Positions 52,171-58,992 of a stretch of 64,000 nucleotides of DNA are shown in pieces; position 1 is the first letter of the stretch, and every line of letters begins with the position of its first letter. Position numbers and translations under genes: made by a program. The notes under the pieces are model-generated. The model was not told the DNA's origin. It saw only the letters and a program-made list of their open reading frames with translations, and did not search any database. Source of the DNA: a virus. The stretch covers positions 1 through 64,000 of the IMG/VR virus record IMGVR_UViG_3300020583_000139; one strand, given 5' to 3'.

Positions 52171-52567
52171 GCCACGTTTCATCCGATACATTGACCGCGT
52201 TGAACCGCGTGAGTTTGCTGTCGGAGATCCGCTCACTTGGCGAGCTCGCGGCTGCCCCTCGGAGCGCCGTGTCGTCACCGTGCATTACACCCATCGCGTC
52301 GAAGCGCTCGCGGAAGCACAAGGGATTGAGTTCCTCTGCCCTGTGTGCTTTGCAAAGAATCGCGGCGCGGTTGGAACGCATTGGTGCGAAGTCTCCTTCG
52401 AAGGACGCGGCGTCAAACCCGCTCAGGGTAGTCACACGGACAAAGGTTTGCCGTCCAGATGGACAGTCTCAGGAACGAGCCTGGCAAACCTTACGTTGAT
52501 GCCATCGATTAAGTTGGAAGGCGGATGCGCTTGGCATGGCTACATCACGAATGGCGGAATAAGTTAG
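52151..52567 (+). CDS. DUF6527-like zinc-binding protein
   Basis: A 138-aa protein. MRLTELEPRFIRY, EALAEAQGIEFLCPVCFAKNRGAVGTHWCEVSFEGRGV and RWTVSGTSLANLTLMPSIKLEGGCAWHGYITNGGI match the DUF6527 phage family, with CPVC...C and CxWH as probable zinc ligands. It overlaps the previous gene by 20 bases and the convergent methyltransferase by 4. Confidence 0.8.
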   Translation: MRLTELEPRFIRYIDRVEPREFAVGDPLTWRARGCPSERRVVTVHYTHRVEALAEAQGIEFLCPVCFAKNRGAVGTHWCEVSFEGRGVKPAQGSHTDKGLPSRWTVSGTSLANLTLMPSIKLEGGCAWHGYITNGGIS

Positions 52568-53073
52568 GTCTGCTCCCACCAAATGCTTGTCTCTGGCACT
52601 AGCTTCGCGTGAGGAAAGAACGCTCTCACCGCGCGGTCTACGTCCCATCCTTCGGTGTAATCGTGGCCGCAGAATAAAGCGCCAGGAGCGCACCAAGCCA
52701 GCCAGTATTCGATGTCGTGGTACACGTTGTCATACCTGTGGTCGCCGTCGATGAAGACCATGTTGGGACGTTTGTAGAGCCATTGCCCGATATTCATGTG
52801 GTCTGCGTGGACTGGCACGACGCGGCCTTTCGAACTGGAAAGATTCTCCTGGAATTTCCTGAATGTCTTTTCCTTCTCCCAGAGCATCTCCCAATTGTCT
52901 ACCGCATAGACGGTGCCAGGGCAATGGTCTGCGAGCGCTCGAGTGGATCGGCCATAATAGCAACCTAACTCGACGATGACATCGTGTGTGACCGCTTGCT
53001 CTGATAGCCACTGAAGTTCGAGACTGGACATCCATCCTTCGATTTCTAGAGCTGTTGAAATATTGACCGTCAT
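52564..53073 (-). CDS. SAM-dependent methyltransferase (class I, Methyltransf_24-like)
   Basis: A 169-aa protein. VIVELGCYYGRSTRALADHCPGTVYAVDNW is motif I with the AdoMet-binding loop. MVFIDGDHRYDNVYHDIEYWLAWCAPGALFCGHDY is the following core with Asp and His typical of small-molecule or sugar O-methyltransferases encoded beside glycosyltransferases. It faces the plus-strand island, with a 4-base overlap. It may modify a glycan made by the neighbour enzyme. Confidence 0.8.
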   Translation of the reverse strand: MTVNISTALEIEGWMSSLELQWLSEQAVTHDVIVELGCYYGRSTRALADHCPGTVYAVDNWEMLWEKEKTFRKFQENLSSSKGRVVPVHADHMNIGQWLYKRPNMVFIDGDHRYDNVYHDIEYWLAWCAPGALFCGHDYTEGWDVDRAVRAFFPHAKLVPETSIWWEQT

Positions 53074-53108
53074 TCCATCTGTCCTCCTTCATTCCTTTGA
53101 CGTTTTGT

Positions 53109-53468
53109 TCATGTCCCGGCTTTTTGCATCCACACTCTTTCACATTCTACATCCGCAAATATTACGTTATTCGCCTCCGCCCCCTTCCCTGCGCCTCCGA
53201 CGAATGCGTGGCACCACTGACTGTTTATGAAATCACACAAGGAGTCTGCTAATTCTTTAGTGGGAATGTCCATGATTAACCAAAAATCCACAACATCTAT
53301 GCGCCCGTCAGATTGTCTTAGTTGCTCTTTGATGCCGAATGTTTTCCCTAAAGCGCATTCGTGATCCACTCCAACCGTATATCTCTTTGCAAACGGAGCC
53401 TTGGTTAATTTCTTATAGACAGACGCTATGTTATCAGGGAAATAACAACGCTCTCCATTTAGTTTCAT
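53109..53468 (-). CDS. Conserved-looking protein of unknown function
   Basis: 119 aa from the ATG at 53468, preceded by AAGGAGAAA. Features are RYTVGVDHECALGKTFGIKEQL, DVVDFWLIMDIPTKELADSLCDFINSQWCHAFVGGAG and a Cys-bearing end. No family is recognised. Confidence 0.5.
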   Translation of the reverse strand: MKLNGERCYFPDNIASVYKKLTKAPFAKRYTVGVDHECALGKTFGIKEQLRQSDGRIDVVDFWLIMDIPTKELADSLCDFINSQWCHAFVGGAGKGAEANNVIFADVECERVWMQKAGT

Positions 53469-53550
53469 TTTTCTCCTTCTCATTTATAGGGACAAAGCGG
53501 CTCGTGCTTCTCGCTTGCCATGACGGGTAGGATAGCACATTTTAGACCTC

Positions 53551-53601
53551 TTGACGTAAACGCTTATTTATAGTAAACGTTTAGCTCGCGGGGAATCCCG
53601 C
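53551..53601 (+). promoter_or_regulatory. Operator-like repeats and a hairpin before the gene at 53616
   Basis: GTAAACG occurs at 53556-53562 and 53573-53579, 17 bases apart. The second is part of a perfect palindrome TAAACGTTTA (53574-53583). A hairpin GCGGG-GAAT-CCCGC (53588-53601) follows and ends right before AAAGGAG. Together they look like an operator plus a stem beside the ribosome binding site. Confidence 0.4.
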
Positions 53602-53615
53602 AAAGGAGAAACTTG

Positions 53616-54299
53616 ATGAGCAGAGCAAACACAGCCGTCGCGATGGTCCCCAAAGGAGAAACTGGCAAGGTTATTCCAATAGTGCGGCCAACCATCAGTC
53701 ATCTGGTCGCAATGATCGAAGGCATCACGCCACTTCTACAGAATCCGAAAACTGCGGATTATCTTCAGGCAATTGAGAATCCCGGAGATGCTGCACCGAG
53801 CAACAAAGTGAAAAATCCAGATAAGGAGTATAAGGATCGTTTGCGGGCCAGCAAGGGATTGTACCTGCACCCGGTCGAAGCATTCACTGGCCGCAAGGGA
53901 GTATTCCAATCAGCGGCTAAGGTGGCGCGTCTTCGCAAAATCAATTCGAAGATCGTAATGACTGGCATAAAGATTGAACATGATCTCTTGTCCGAATTCG
54001 CTGATGGCATTCGGCCCTACATCGTCATCAACAGCAAGAGCGGCCCTGTCAACGACAAACACATTGCCGAGATCGAGAAAATGGGACGCCACATCCCCAT
54101 CCCGATTTATCGCCCTCGCTTTGATGACTGGTCTATGGAACTCCGTATTTCCTATTGGCCGAGCCTTGTCAGTCTTTCAAACTTGATGTCACTTCTCGCT
54201 ACGGCGGGGGAAATTGGCATTGGGTCCTATCGACCTGAGAATGGTGGAACCTTCGGGACGTTCAAGGTTTCATCGGCGCGGGAAGTTCCAAAGTTTTAG
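53616..54299 (+). CDS. Phage protein with YWPS...GIGSYRPENGGTFG signature
   Basis: 227 aa from the ATG at 53616, with AAAGGAG upstream. The end ELRISYWPSLVSLSNLMSLLATAGEIGIGSYRPENGGTFGTFKV and the middle RHIPIPIYRPRFDDWSM belong to a phage family that I recognise by pattern. Members have ...W...G...IGIGDYRPRFGRF and no assigned function. An RNA-binding or recombination role is speculative. The pentanucleotide array follows its stop. Confidence 0.65.
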   Translation: MSRANTAVAMVPKGETGKVIPIVRPTISHLVAMIEGITPLLQNPKTADYLQAIENPGDAAPSNKVKNPDKEYKDRLRASKGLYLHPVEAFTGRKGVFQSAAKVARLRKINSKIVMTGIKIEHDLLSEFADGIRPYIVINSKSGPVNDKHIAEIEKMGRHIPIPIYRPRFDDWSMELRISYWPSLVSLSNLMSLLATAGEIGIGSYRPENGGTFGTFKVSSAREVPKF

Positions 54300-54304
54300 C
54301 AGAC

Positions 54305-54545
54305 TCGCAGCTAAGCGGAGCAAAGCCATGCGACGCTTGGCGTAGCCGAGCCTAGCAAAGCAAAGCCGAGCCTTTCAAACCCAAAGCGCAGCCAAGCTGA
54401 GCGCGGCGCGGCAGAGCGAAGCGCGGCGAGGCCAAGCGAGGCCTAGCACTTGCAAAGCACTTCAAACTCGAAGCCTAGCGAAGCGAAGCCGAGCTTAGCC
54501 GAGCAAGGTTTAGCGAAGCAAAGCCAAGCATGGCCTTTCAAACTC
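54305..54545 (+). repeat. Pentanucleotide array AGCNN, with TTCAAAC spacers
   Basis: About 240 bases in which AGC or GC recurs at a 5-base period (for example AAGCGAAGCCGAGCCTAGCG). Three TTCAAAC elements (54374, 54461, 54537) break it into blocks of about 87 and 76 bases. No open reading frame is supported across it. A similar array lies at 55222-55345. Confidence 0.75.
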
Positions 54546-54570
54546 GCACCAATATTTTTAAGGAGGATTC

Positions 54571-55161
54571 ATGGACAAAAGTTCAAAGACTTACATCCCG
54601 GCCCCTGGTTTCCACTTGTCGAGAACTGAAGCCAATAAGATCGGCAAGGCAATTGACATCTTTCTGAAAAAAGCTGGACGCGAACCAACGGTTGAGGAAT
54701 TCGCAAAAGTGACTCGCGCCAGTTCCAATCCAGCCCATGCGGTCGTGGCTAAGAAATACAGAGAGATGACTCGCACTGCATGGGCAAATGCCGCCGATTA
54801 CTGCATTCGTGGTGTTGATGTAATATGGGTCTCCAGTGGCGGTGAAACATCGGCTCCTTCGAAGGCGTTCTACATTCTACAAATTCCAACAAGTGCGCCT
54901 GCTAGTTCCGAGGCAAGACTCATTTTGTCTCAGGGACAAGTAGCGCAATCTGCCGAAGCGCTGGCCAGCCAGGAATCGCTCATGCGCCAAACAATCCGCA
55001 CGGCCTTTTGTGACTTCGCTGTCGTAGCCGGATTTGTGAAAGCGCGACAATCCGTGCTACTCCTTCTCAGCGAGTTGAAAGTACAATCTAGGGCGGAGGT
55101 GCATCATGGTCAGAAGGTGCGCACGTCGCAAGTGCGGCGTAAAATTCACACCGCGCATTAA
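54571..55161 (+). CDS. Protein of unknown function between two pentamer arrays
   Basis: 196 aa with AAGGAGG before the ATG. The N-terminal half (YIPAPGFHLSRTEANKIGKAIDIFLKKAGREPTVEEFAKVTRASSNPAHAVVAKKY) looks like a helical DNA-binding-type domain. The rest is Ala/Ser/Gln-rich. The last 56 bases overlap a small zinc-finger gene in another frame. Its position between the arrays makes it a candidate to act on them. Confidence 0.6.
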   Translation: MDKSSKTYIPAPGFHLSRTEANKIGKAIDIFLKKAGREPTVEEFAKVTRASSNPAHAVVAKKYREMTRTAWANAADYCIRGVDVIWVSSGGETSAPSKAFYILQIPTSAPASSEARLILSQGQVAQSAEALASQESLMRQTIRTAFCDFAVVAGFVKARQSVLLLLSELKVQSRAEVHHGQKVRTSQVRRKIHTAH

Positions 55162-55246
55162 GTCACAACGTTTCCATTCTCCGAAATGCAAGAATGCGGA
55201 AGCGCAGGCAAGATTTAGGACACGAAGCGTAGCGAAGCCAAGCTGA
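55106..55246 (+). CDS. Small zinc-finger protein (46 aa)
   Basis: MVRRCARRKCGVKFTPRIKSQRFHSPKCKNAEAQARF has Cys5, Cys10 and a later H..KC, the form of small CxxxxC...CxxC phage zinc fingers. GGAGGT lies 5 bases before the ATG. The last residues are coded by the beginning of the second pentamer array. It overlaps the previous gene by 56 bases. Confidence 0.65.
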   Translation: MVRRCARRKCGVKFTPRIKSQRFHSPKCKNAEAQARFRTRSVAKPS

Positions 55247-55345
55247 GCGAAGCCGAGCGACGCCTAGCGGAGCGGAGCGAAGCAATTCAAACCCAAAGCG
55301 CAGCGCAGCCTAGCATCGCGCAGCCTAGCACAGCGAAGCGAACTC
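55222..55345 (+). repeat. Second pentanucleotide array AGCNN
   Basis: Same 5-base periodicity as at 54305-54545, with a TTCAAAC element at 55286-55292 followed by CCAAAGCGCAGC, as in the first array. It ends near the stop of the head morphogenesis gene on the other strand. Confidence 0.7.
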
Positions 55346-55348
55346 AAA

Positions 55349-56185
55349 TCATGCGGCCAGTTTTTGGAATCCAGAAAGTTTTATGAATTGACCGCGAGTT
55401 ACCCGGAGAATTCGTCCTCCCGTGAAACATTTCGTGGGCCACGCGATAATATCCAGCGAGATGAGCGGCAAAAAGTTACAGCGGCAATTTGGGAATTCGC
55501 CAGCCAATCCACGTCCAAGAGTGGAGGGTTGTCCGATCAATGCCTCGGGCTGAGGGGGATCATCAAAGCGCATTAGCGCGCCATCTAGATTTTTGTGCGA
55601 TGGTCTTACGCGCTGGTCCTTTGCCGTAATCCATTGTCCCCATTGAAGCCCTAAATCTTCTGCTCTTGCTCTTGTTAATGCCGTGCTCGCTTTTGAAGTT
55701 TCTGTCCGTGCAATCAATGCGGCCCGCGCCTTGGTAATCTGCGGGACTTTCTTCCGTAGATAATCTGCAATTGTTTCTGGTCGTAGACCTTCGAGTTGTA
55801 GTCTAGAAATTTCATTGTTCACTTCTTGGCGAATCGTAGCGGGAATCGAAGAGATAAGTTTGGCATTCTCGGCGACGAGTTCGTGGACGCGCTGGCCTAC
55901 GCCGGTTTCCATTTCCTTTTGTAAGGCTTCGAAGATTTCACGTCCGCGGCTGGCTTCGCGCGCGGCCTCCCGCCAAGATCGTGCATTTACCACTTTGATT
56001 TGCGTGACCATGCGCCGCGCGATCGATGCTGCAAGGGATTCCAGTACCTCGGGAGTGCGTGAAAGATTGGCGAAGGCTTGGAGCACGCTGTCAGGCGTGA
56101 GGTCATCAGGCAGGAACTTTCCTATTAGCTTTTGTATTAGCCTGCGATATTCCGTCTCGATGCGGTTTGGAGGATCGAACGGCAT
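55349..56185 (-). CDS. Head morphogenesis protein, Mu gpF / SPP1 gp7-like
   Basis: A 278-aa protein. Helical N-terminal half (TPEVLESLAASIARRMVTQIKV, SRGREIFEALQKEMETG). ALIARTETSKASTALTRARAEDLGLQWGQWITAKDQRVRPSHKNLDGALMRFDDPPQ, followed by GEFPNCRCNFLPLI, is the Phage_Mu_F signature. It acts in head assembly and interacts with the portal. Usually it directly follows the portal; here a tRNA cluster and small genes lie between. Confidence 0.88.
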   Translation of the reverse strand: MPFDPPNRIETEYRRLIQKLIGKFLPDDLTPDSVLQAFANLSRTPEVLESLAASIARRMVTQIKVVNARSWREAAREASRGREIFEALQKEMETGVGQRVHELVAENAKLISSIPATIRQEVNNEISRLQLEGLRPETIADYLRKKVPQITKARAALIARTETSKASTALTRARAEDLGLQWGQWITAKDQRVRPSHKNLDGALMRFDDPPQPEALIGQPSTLGRGLAGEFPNCRCNFLPLISLDIIAWPTKCFTGGRILRVTRGQFIKLSGFQKLAA

Positions 56186-56215
56186 AGCGCGAGAATATCA
56201 CGATAGAAACCGAAA

Positions 56216-56262
56216 CCCCTCATTGGAATCAACACGTCGGTTGAACGACTTCCAATGAGGGG
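56216..56262 (-). terminator. Long inverted repeat between tRNA cluster and head gene
   Basis: CCCCTCATTGGAA (56216-56228) and TTCCAATGAGGGG (56250-56262) form a perfect 13-bp stem, and TCAAC/GTTGA nests in the loop. On the minus strand TTTCGGTTTC follows, a weak U-run. It could terminate or attenuate the tRNA transcript or protect its processed end. Confidence 0.5.
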
Positions 56263-56329
56263 CCACGGTCACTGCGTCTTGTTTTTAGGTTGTAACGTGC
56301 GAGAGTCCTTCGTTTTCTCTCGTCAAATT

Positions 56330-56406
56330 TGGTCGGGAACCTCGGATTCGAACCGAGAGTCTCGTGCTCCCAGGGCACGCGGGTTAAGCCGTTTCCCTAG
56401 TTCCCG
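56330..56406 (-). tRNA. tRNA-Pro (TGG)
   Basis: Acceptor CGGGAAC/GTTCCCG, discriminator A, CCA encoded. T arm CTCGG-TTCGAAT-CCGAG. Anticodon stem CGTGC/GCACG with loop CCTGGGA, anticodon TGG. Position 33 is C instead of the usual T. Confidence 0.85.
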
Positions 56407-56407
56407 A

Positions 56408-56479
56408 TTGCGGTGACTGGATTCGAACCAGCGACCTACGGATTATGAGCCCGTCGCGCTACCTCTGCGCCACACCGCT
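56408..56479 (-). tRNA. tRNA-Met (CAT)
   Basis: 72 bases, no encoded CCA. Anticodon loop CTCATAA. Acceptor GCGGTG/CACCGC plus an A1-A72 mismatch, which recalls initiator tRNAs; the D-stem pair C11-G24 is elongator-like. T arm GCTGG-TTCGAAT-CCAGT. One base separates it from tRNA-Pro. Confidence 0.85.
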
Positions 56480-56518
56480 GTAAGTTTTATACGCTCAAGG
56501 GATTGCTATGTCAAGAAT

Positions 56519-56604
56519 TGGCGGAGGGTGGACGAATCGAACGCCCGTCATCTCTGACGCCCTGGGTTTCGAGTCCAGTTGCCGGCCATTTAGCAGCACC
56601 CTCC
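56519..56604 (-). tRNA. tRNA-Ser (CGA)
   Basis: Class II tRNA with a long variable arm (CGTC/GACG stem). Acceptor GGAGGGT/ACCCTCC, discriminator G, CCA encoded. Anticodon loop CTCGAAA; the 31-39 pair is A-C. It decodes UCG. Confidence 0.85.
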
Positions 56605-56656
56605 GATGGAGAGTGCGAAGATGATTCGTTCGTCATAGCGGTAATCCTATCACATT

Positions 56657-56742
56657 TGGCGGAGCAGGAGAGACTTGAACTCCCACGTCCTTTCGGACGA
56701 CAGATTAGCAATCTGTTGCGGCTACCATTTCGCCACTGCTCC
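56657..56742 (-). tRNA. tRNA-Ser (GCT)
   Basis: Class II tRNA with variable arm CGTCC-GAAA-GGACG. Acceptor GGAGCAG/CTGCTCC, discriminator G, CCA encoded. Anticodon stem ACAGA/TCTGT, loop TTGCTAA. Confidence 0.92.
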
Positions 56743-56747
56743 AAACT

Positions 56748-56839
56748 TGGTGCGCTCTATCGGACTCGAACCGATACGGGCCTACTTAGGTGCCAAGAGA
56801 TTTTAAGTCTCTCGCGTCTGCCAATTCCGCCAAGAGCGC
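56748..56839 (-). tRNA. tRNA-Leu (TAA)
   Basis: Class II tRNA. Acceptor GCGCTCT/AGAGCGC, discriminator A, CCA encoded. Anticodon stem AGAGA/TCTCT, loop CTTAAAA. T arm with TTCGAGT. Confidence 0.92.
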
Positions 56840-56850
56840 AAAATAAAAAC

Positions 56851-56944
56851 GGTCGCTGGCGGTGGGATTCGAACCCACATTTCCGGGCCTTATGGTTATT
56901 GTGCCCGGCGTACTACCAACTCATTTTGTACTACGCCATGGACC
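56851..56944 (-). other. tRNA-like element with oversize anticodon loop
   Basis: It has a good T arm (GTGGG-TTCGAAT-CCCAC), a D stem GTAC/GTAC and a strong stem CCGGGC/GCCCGG where the anticodon arm should be, but the loop is 14 bases. The inner acceptor TGGCG/CGCCA pairs, then CA/GC mismatch, then GGTC/GACC pairs again. It may be a decayed tRNA or a tRNA mimic. Confidence 0.5.
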
Positions 56945-57001
56945 GCTTGGGTGTCATCATCCGGCCCAGGGGAGCGCGGAGTGGTAACGCGAGGGATTCT
57001 A

Positions 57002-57298
57002 TCACGCTTTGCGCCACAGTTCGATGAACCTGCCTTGCGGGGTCTCTGGCTGCCATCCACGGCGCCGCAACATTCCTTCGAGCCGATCGCTCACGACATT
57101 CCAGATGACAACATTTGTTGGCAAGGAATCCAAGAAGCGTCCTACATCTCCGCAGCCTTCACGCACAGCCTTCAATTGCTCGATGCGAATGAACGTACCG
57201 TCATCCGTAGCCCATCCCAACACGCTAGGCGCGAGTAGATCGAACTCTCTGCATTCTTCGTCGAAAGGATGGACAGGGAAAGTGAGTGTCGTGCTCAT
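57002..57298 (-). CDS. Small GNAT-like protein (tentative)
   Basis: A 98-aa protein. The end VGRFLDSLPTNVVIWNVVSDRLEGMLRRRGWQPETPQGRFIELWRK resembles the last strands of phage GNAT-type proteins (N...L...L.R.GW). It is shorter than a full acetyltransferase (about 140-150 aa), so it may be inactive. The ATG overlaps the stop of the 29-aa gene. Confidence 0.55.
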   Translation of the reverse strand: MSTTLTFPVHPFDEECREFDLLAPSVLGWATDDGTFIRIEQLKAVREGCGDVGRFLDSLPTNVVIWNVVSDRLEGMLRRRGWQPETPQGRFIELWRKA

Positions 57299-57384
57299 AG
57301 GATTTTCTTACGATGGTCCATGCGCCAGCATAGCCACCAGCCAAGCATCGCGAGCCCCAAACCGAAAGTGAAACAGATAATCAT
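57295..57384 (-). CDS. Micro-membrane protein (29 aa)
   Basis: MIICFTFGLGLAMLGWWLCW followed by a basic end RMDHRKKIL is a single membrane segment. AAAGGA precedes the ATG, and both start and stop overlap neighbours (ATGA), which supports it as a true gene. Confidence 0.55.
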   Translation of the reverse strand: MIICFTFGLGLAMLGWWLCWRMDHRKKIL

Positions 57385-57557
57385 TCCTTTGCTCGACGGC
57401 CGCATTCGGGGCAATACGTTGGTTTGAGTTGGTCGTCCAGATCGTTCACGTAGTAAAAAATGGCCTTGCACTCAGAGCATGAGAGTTGGAGCGTTTCGAG
57501 TGTGCGTTTCTCCATAAATCCGATGCGCGTTTCTTCGGTGAGTCGTTTCGAGGCCAT
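57381..57557 (-). CDS. Zinc-ribbon protein (58 aa)
   Basis: MASKRLTEETRIGFMEKRTL, then LSCSECKAIFYY and TYCPECGRRAKE: two CxxC knuckles about 20 residues apart form a classic zinc ribbon. Its TGA overlaps the next start. A nucleic-acid-binding role is likely by analogy. Confidence 0.7.
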   Translation of the reverse strand: MASKRLTEETRIGFMEKRTLETLQLSCSECKAIFYYVNDLDDQLKPTYCPECGRRAKE

Positions 57558-57563
57558 CACAGA

Positions 57564-57668
57564 TTACCCGCCGATGCTGGAAAGAAAATCGTAGAGCACT
57601 TTGAATCCCAACGCGATACCGACAAGGACAGCACCCACAAAGAGAATCAATTTCCAATGCCTACGCAT
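57564..57668 (-). CDS. Micro-membrane protein (34 aa)
   Basis: Starts MRRHWKLILFVGAVLVGIAL, a single segment with a basic start, then a short polar end. The ATG overlaps the stop of the preceding gene. Confidence 0.5.
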   Translation of the reverse strand: MRRHWKLILFVGAVLVGIALGFKVLYDFLSSIGG

Positions 57669-57816
57669 CGACTGTCCGCGAGAGCACGAAACAATACCAT
57701 GCGCAAGCTAACCCGCACACAATAGAAGGCAGAACGAATCCGCGATATGCGCAGCGAATCATTCCGCAGGTAAAGAAGAAGAGGAGAAATTTAAAAGTCG
57801 CTCTTGGGCTGGGCAT
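57661..57816 (-). CDS. Small cysteine-rich membrane protein (51 aa)
   Basis: MPSPRATFKFLLFFFTCGMI and FVLPSIVCGLACAWYCFVL are two hydrophobic segments with four to five cysteines. A weak TTGGA lies before the ATG. It overlaps the following small gene by 8 bases. Confidence 0.45.
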   Translation of the reverse strand: MPSPRATFKFLLFFFTCGMIRCAYRGFVLPSIVCGLACAWYCFVLSRTVDA

Positions 57817-57840
57817 TCCAAACGCTCTTTCTGGCTACTT

Positions 57841-57884
57841 GGGAGCGACCTGCCACTAGTATGCAGACTAATTCCGTCGCTCCC
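57841..57884. other. Inverted repeat between small genes
   Basis: GGGAGCGAC (57841-57849) and GTCGCTCCC (57876-57884), perfect over 9 bases with a 26-base loop. No T-run on either side. It may be an mRNA stem or a protein site in an otherwise empty 100-base gap. Confidence 0.35.
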
Positions 57885-57916
57885 TTTCGCCCGTCGTTGT
57901 GGGTTGTAAATGGATA

Positions 57917-58423
57917 TCAAAATGGCATCCGTTCTTCGTCCTCTTGCTCAATCTCCTCTTCGTCTTCTACGTCGCAATGTGCCCTGTGTCCGTCTTCTGG
58001 ATTCCCGCCGCAACAGGCGAACGTCCGATCTTGCGCTGGTGCTTGGAGGAGTTTTTCCTTGTCAGGCATTTCCAGAAGAATGAGTTCGCGCCGAATCACT
58101 CTCTCAAGAGCAGCGCGTGCGGTCGCTTCCGTACATGGAGTGATGGAGTAGATTGCGCCCGGTCCAATTAGTCGAGACTTCGCTGGCGAGGCAGGGCGTT
58201 TTACTTTCGCGCCCGCTGGAACCCACCTCGTTCCTTTCTCGCTGTCCATGGCATATTCAGGTGCTTCGAGAACGTACTCGCGTTCAGGAAGTTCAGGGGT
58301 GTCGCATCTGAATAAGACCGCAGAGCCATACGCTTCCGTGGTCACATAGCCCACTTCCTTTGCGTGACCAAACATCTCCACGAGAGCCCACCCTTCGAAA
58401 CTTGCTACTTTTGGTTCAGCCAT
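57917..58423 (-). CDS. Conserved phage protein of unknown function
   Basis: 168 aa from the ATG at 58423, with AGGAGGAAT upstream. FEGWALVEMFGHAKEVGYVTTEAYGSAVLFRCDTPELPEREYVLE and RLIGPGAIYSITPCTEATARAALERV match a widespread small phage protein known to me only as hypothetical. The acidic tail EDEEEIEQEDEE is an addition. Confidence 0.75.
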   Translation of the reverse strand: MAEPKVASFEGWALVEMFGHAKEVGYVTTEAYGSAVLFRCDTPELPEREYVLEAPEYAMDSEKGTRWVPAGAKVKRPASPAKSRLIGPGAIYSITPCTEATARAALERVIRRELILLEMPDKEKLLQAPAQDRTFACCGGNPEDGHRAHCDVEDEEEIEQEDEERMPF

Positions 58424-58430
58424 ATTCCTC

Positions 58431-58715
58431 CTAGTTAGCCCACTTTCCCCATGGGGCCACACGCATCAGTTCGCGAATCTTGCGCCGCGAGTCCAAGATT
58501 TCTTTTGGCAGATGCTTTGGTAATTCGTGATGCGGTTGCATGAGACTCCACAAAACACTCTCCGGTATAACACCCACTACATTCTTGTCGTAACCGAATC
58601 GCTTGTTCCACAGTTGCGCATATTCGTTCCAACTATTCGCAGCGCGCCGCCAAGTCCGCGATGAGTAAGCGTGCGCCTTGTAGAGTTTCCCATTCCTGAA
58701 CCAAACGACCAGCAT
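58431..58715 (-). CDS. Small basic phage protein
   Basis: A 94-aa protein rich in Trp, Arg and Lys (AYSSRTWRRAANSWNEYAQLW). It has no membrane segment or metal motif. It overlaps the following gene start by one base, so it is coupled with it. Its function is unknown. Confidence 0.5.
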   Translation of the reverse strand: MLVVWFRNGKLYKAHAYSSRTWRRAANSWNEYAQLWNKRFGYDKNVVGVIPESVLWSLMQPHHELPKHLPKEILDSRRKIRELMRVAPWGKWAN

Positions 58716-58987
58716 TATGCTGGCTCCAGATATTTTAGCGACACGATCATGATGTTGCCCGCGTCTTTGTAGCCGACGTCAATTCTAATCATTGCGCGCG
58801 GAGGCCAGCCCGGTCCCGTCAAGCGCACGCCAAGCAATTCCGTAATGATTCCAGTTTTTCCGGCATGAGGATGCGGCGCTGTCGTCTCTACGGTATTACC
58901 TTCGCTGGCCCGCTCTGGAAGAGGTTGACCTAGCTCCGCGATAGGGATTGGCTTCGTGGTGACGCGGACATGATCGCCTGTCTTCAT
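58715..58987 (-). CDS. Small SH3/KOW-like beta protein
   Basis: A 90-aa protein. MKTGDHVRVTTKPIPIAELG, then PHAGKTGIITELLGVRLTGPGWPPRAMIRIDVGYKDAGNIMIVSLKYLEP, reads like a KOW/SH3 barrel with the GKTGII turn. Function unknown; KOW folds often bind nucleic acid. Confidence 0.55.
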   Translation of the reverse strand: MKTGDHVRVTTKPIPIAELGQPLPERASEGNTVETTAPHPHAGKTGIITELLGVRLTGPGWPPRAMIRIDVGYKDAGNIMIVSLKYLEPA

Positions 58988-58992
58988 AAGAA

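Noticed and set aside
54305-55345. CRISPR array
   Set aside because: Repeats have a 5-base period without unique spacers of 25-40 bases, and no cas genes are present.
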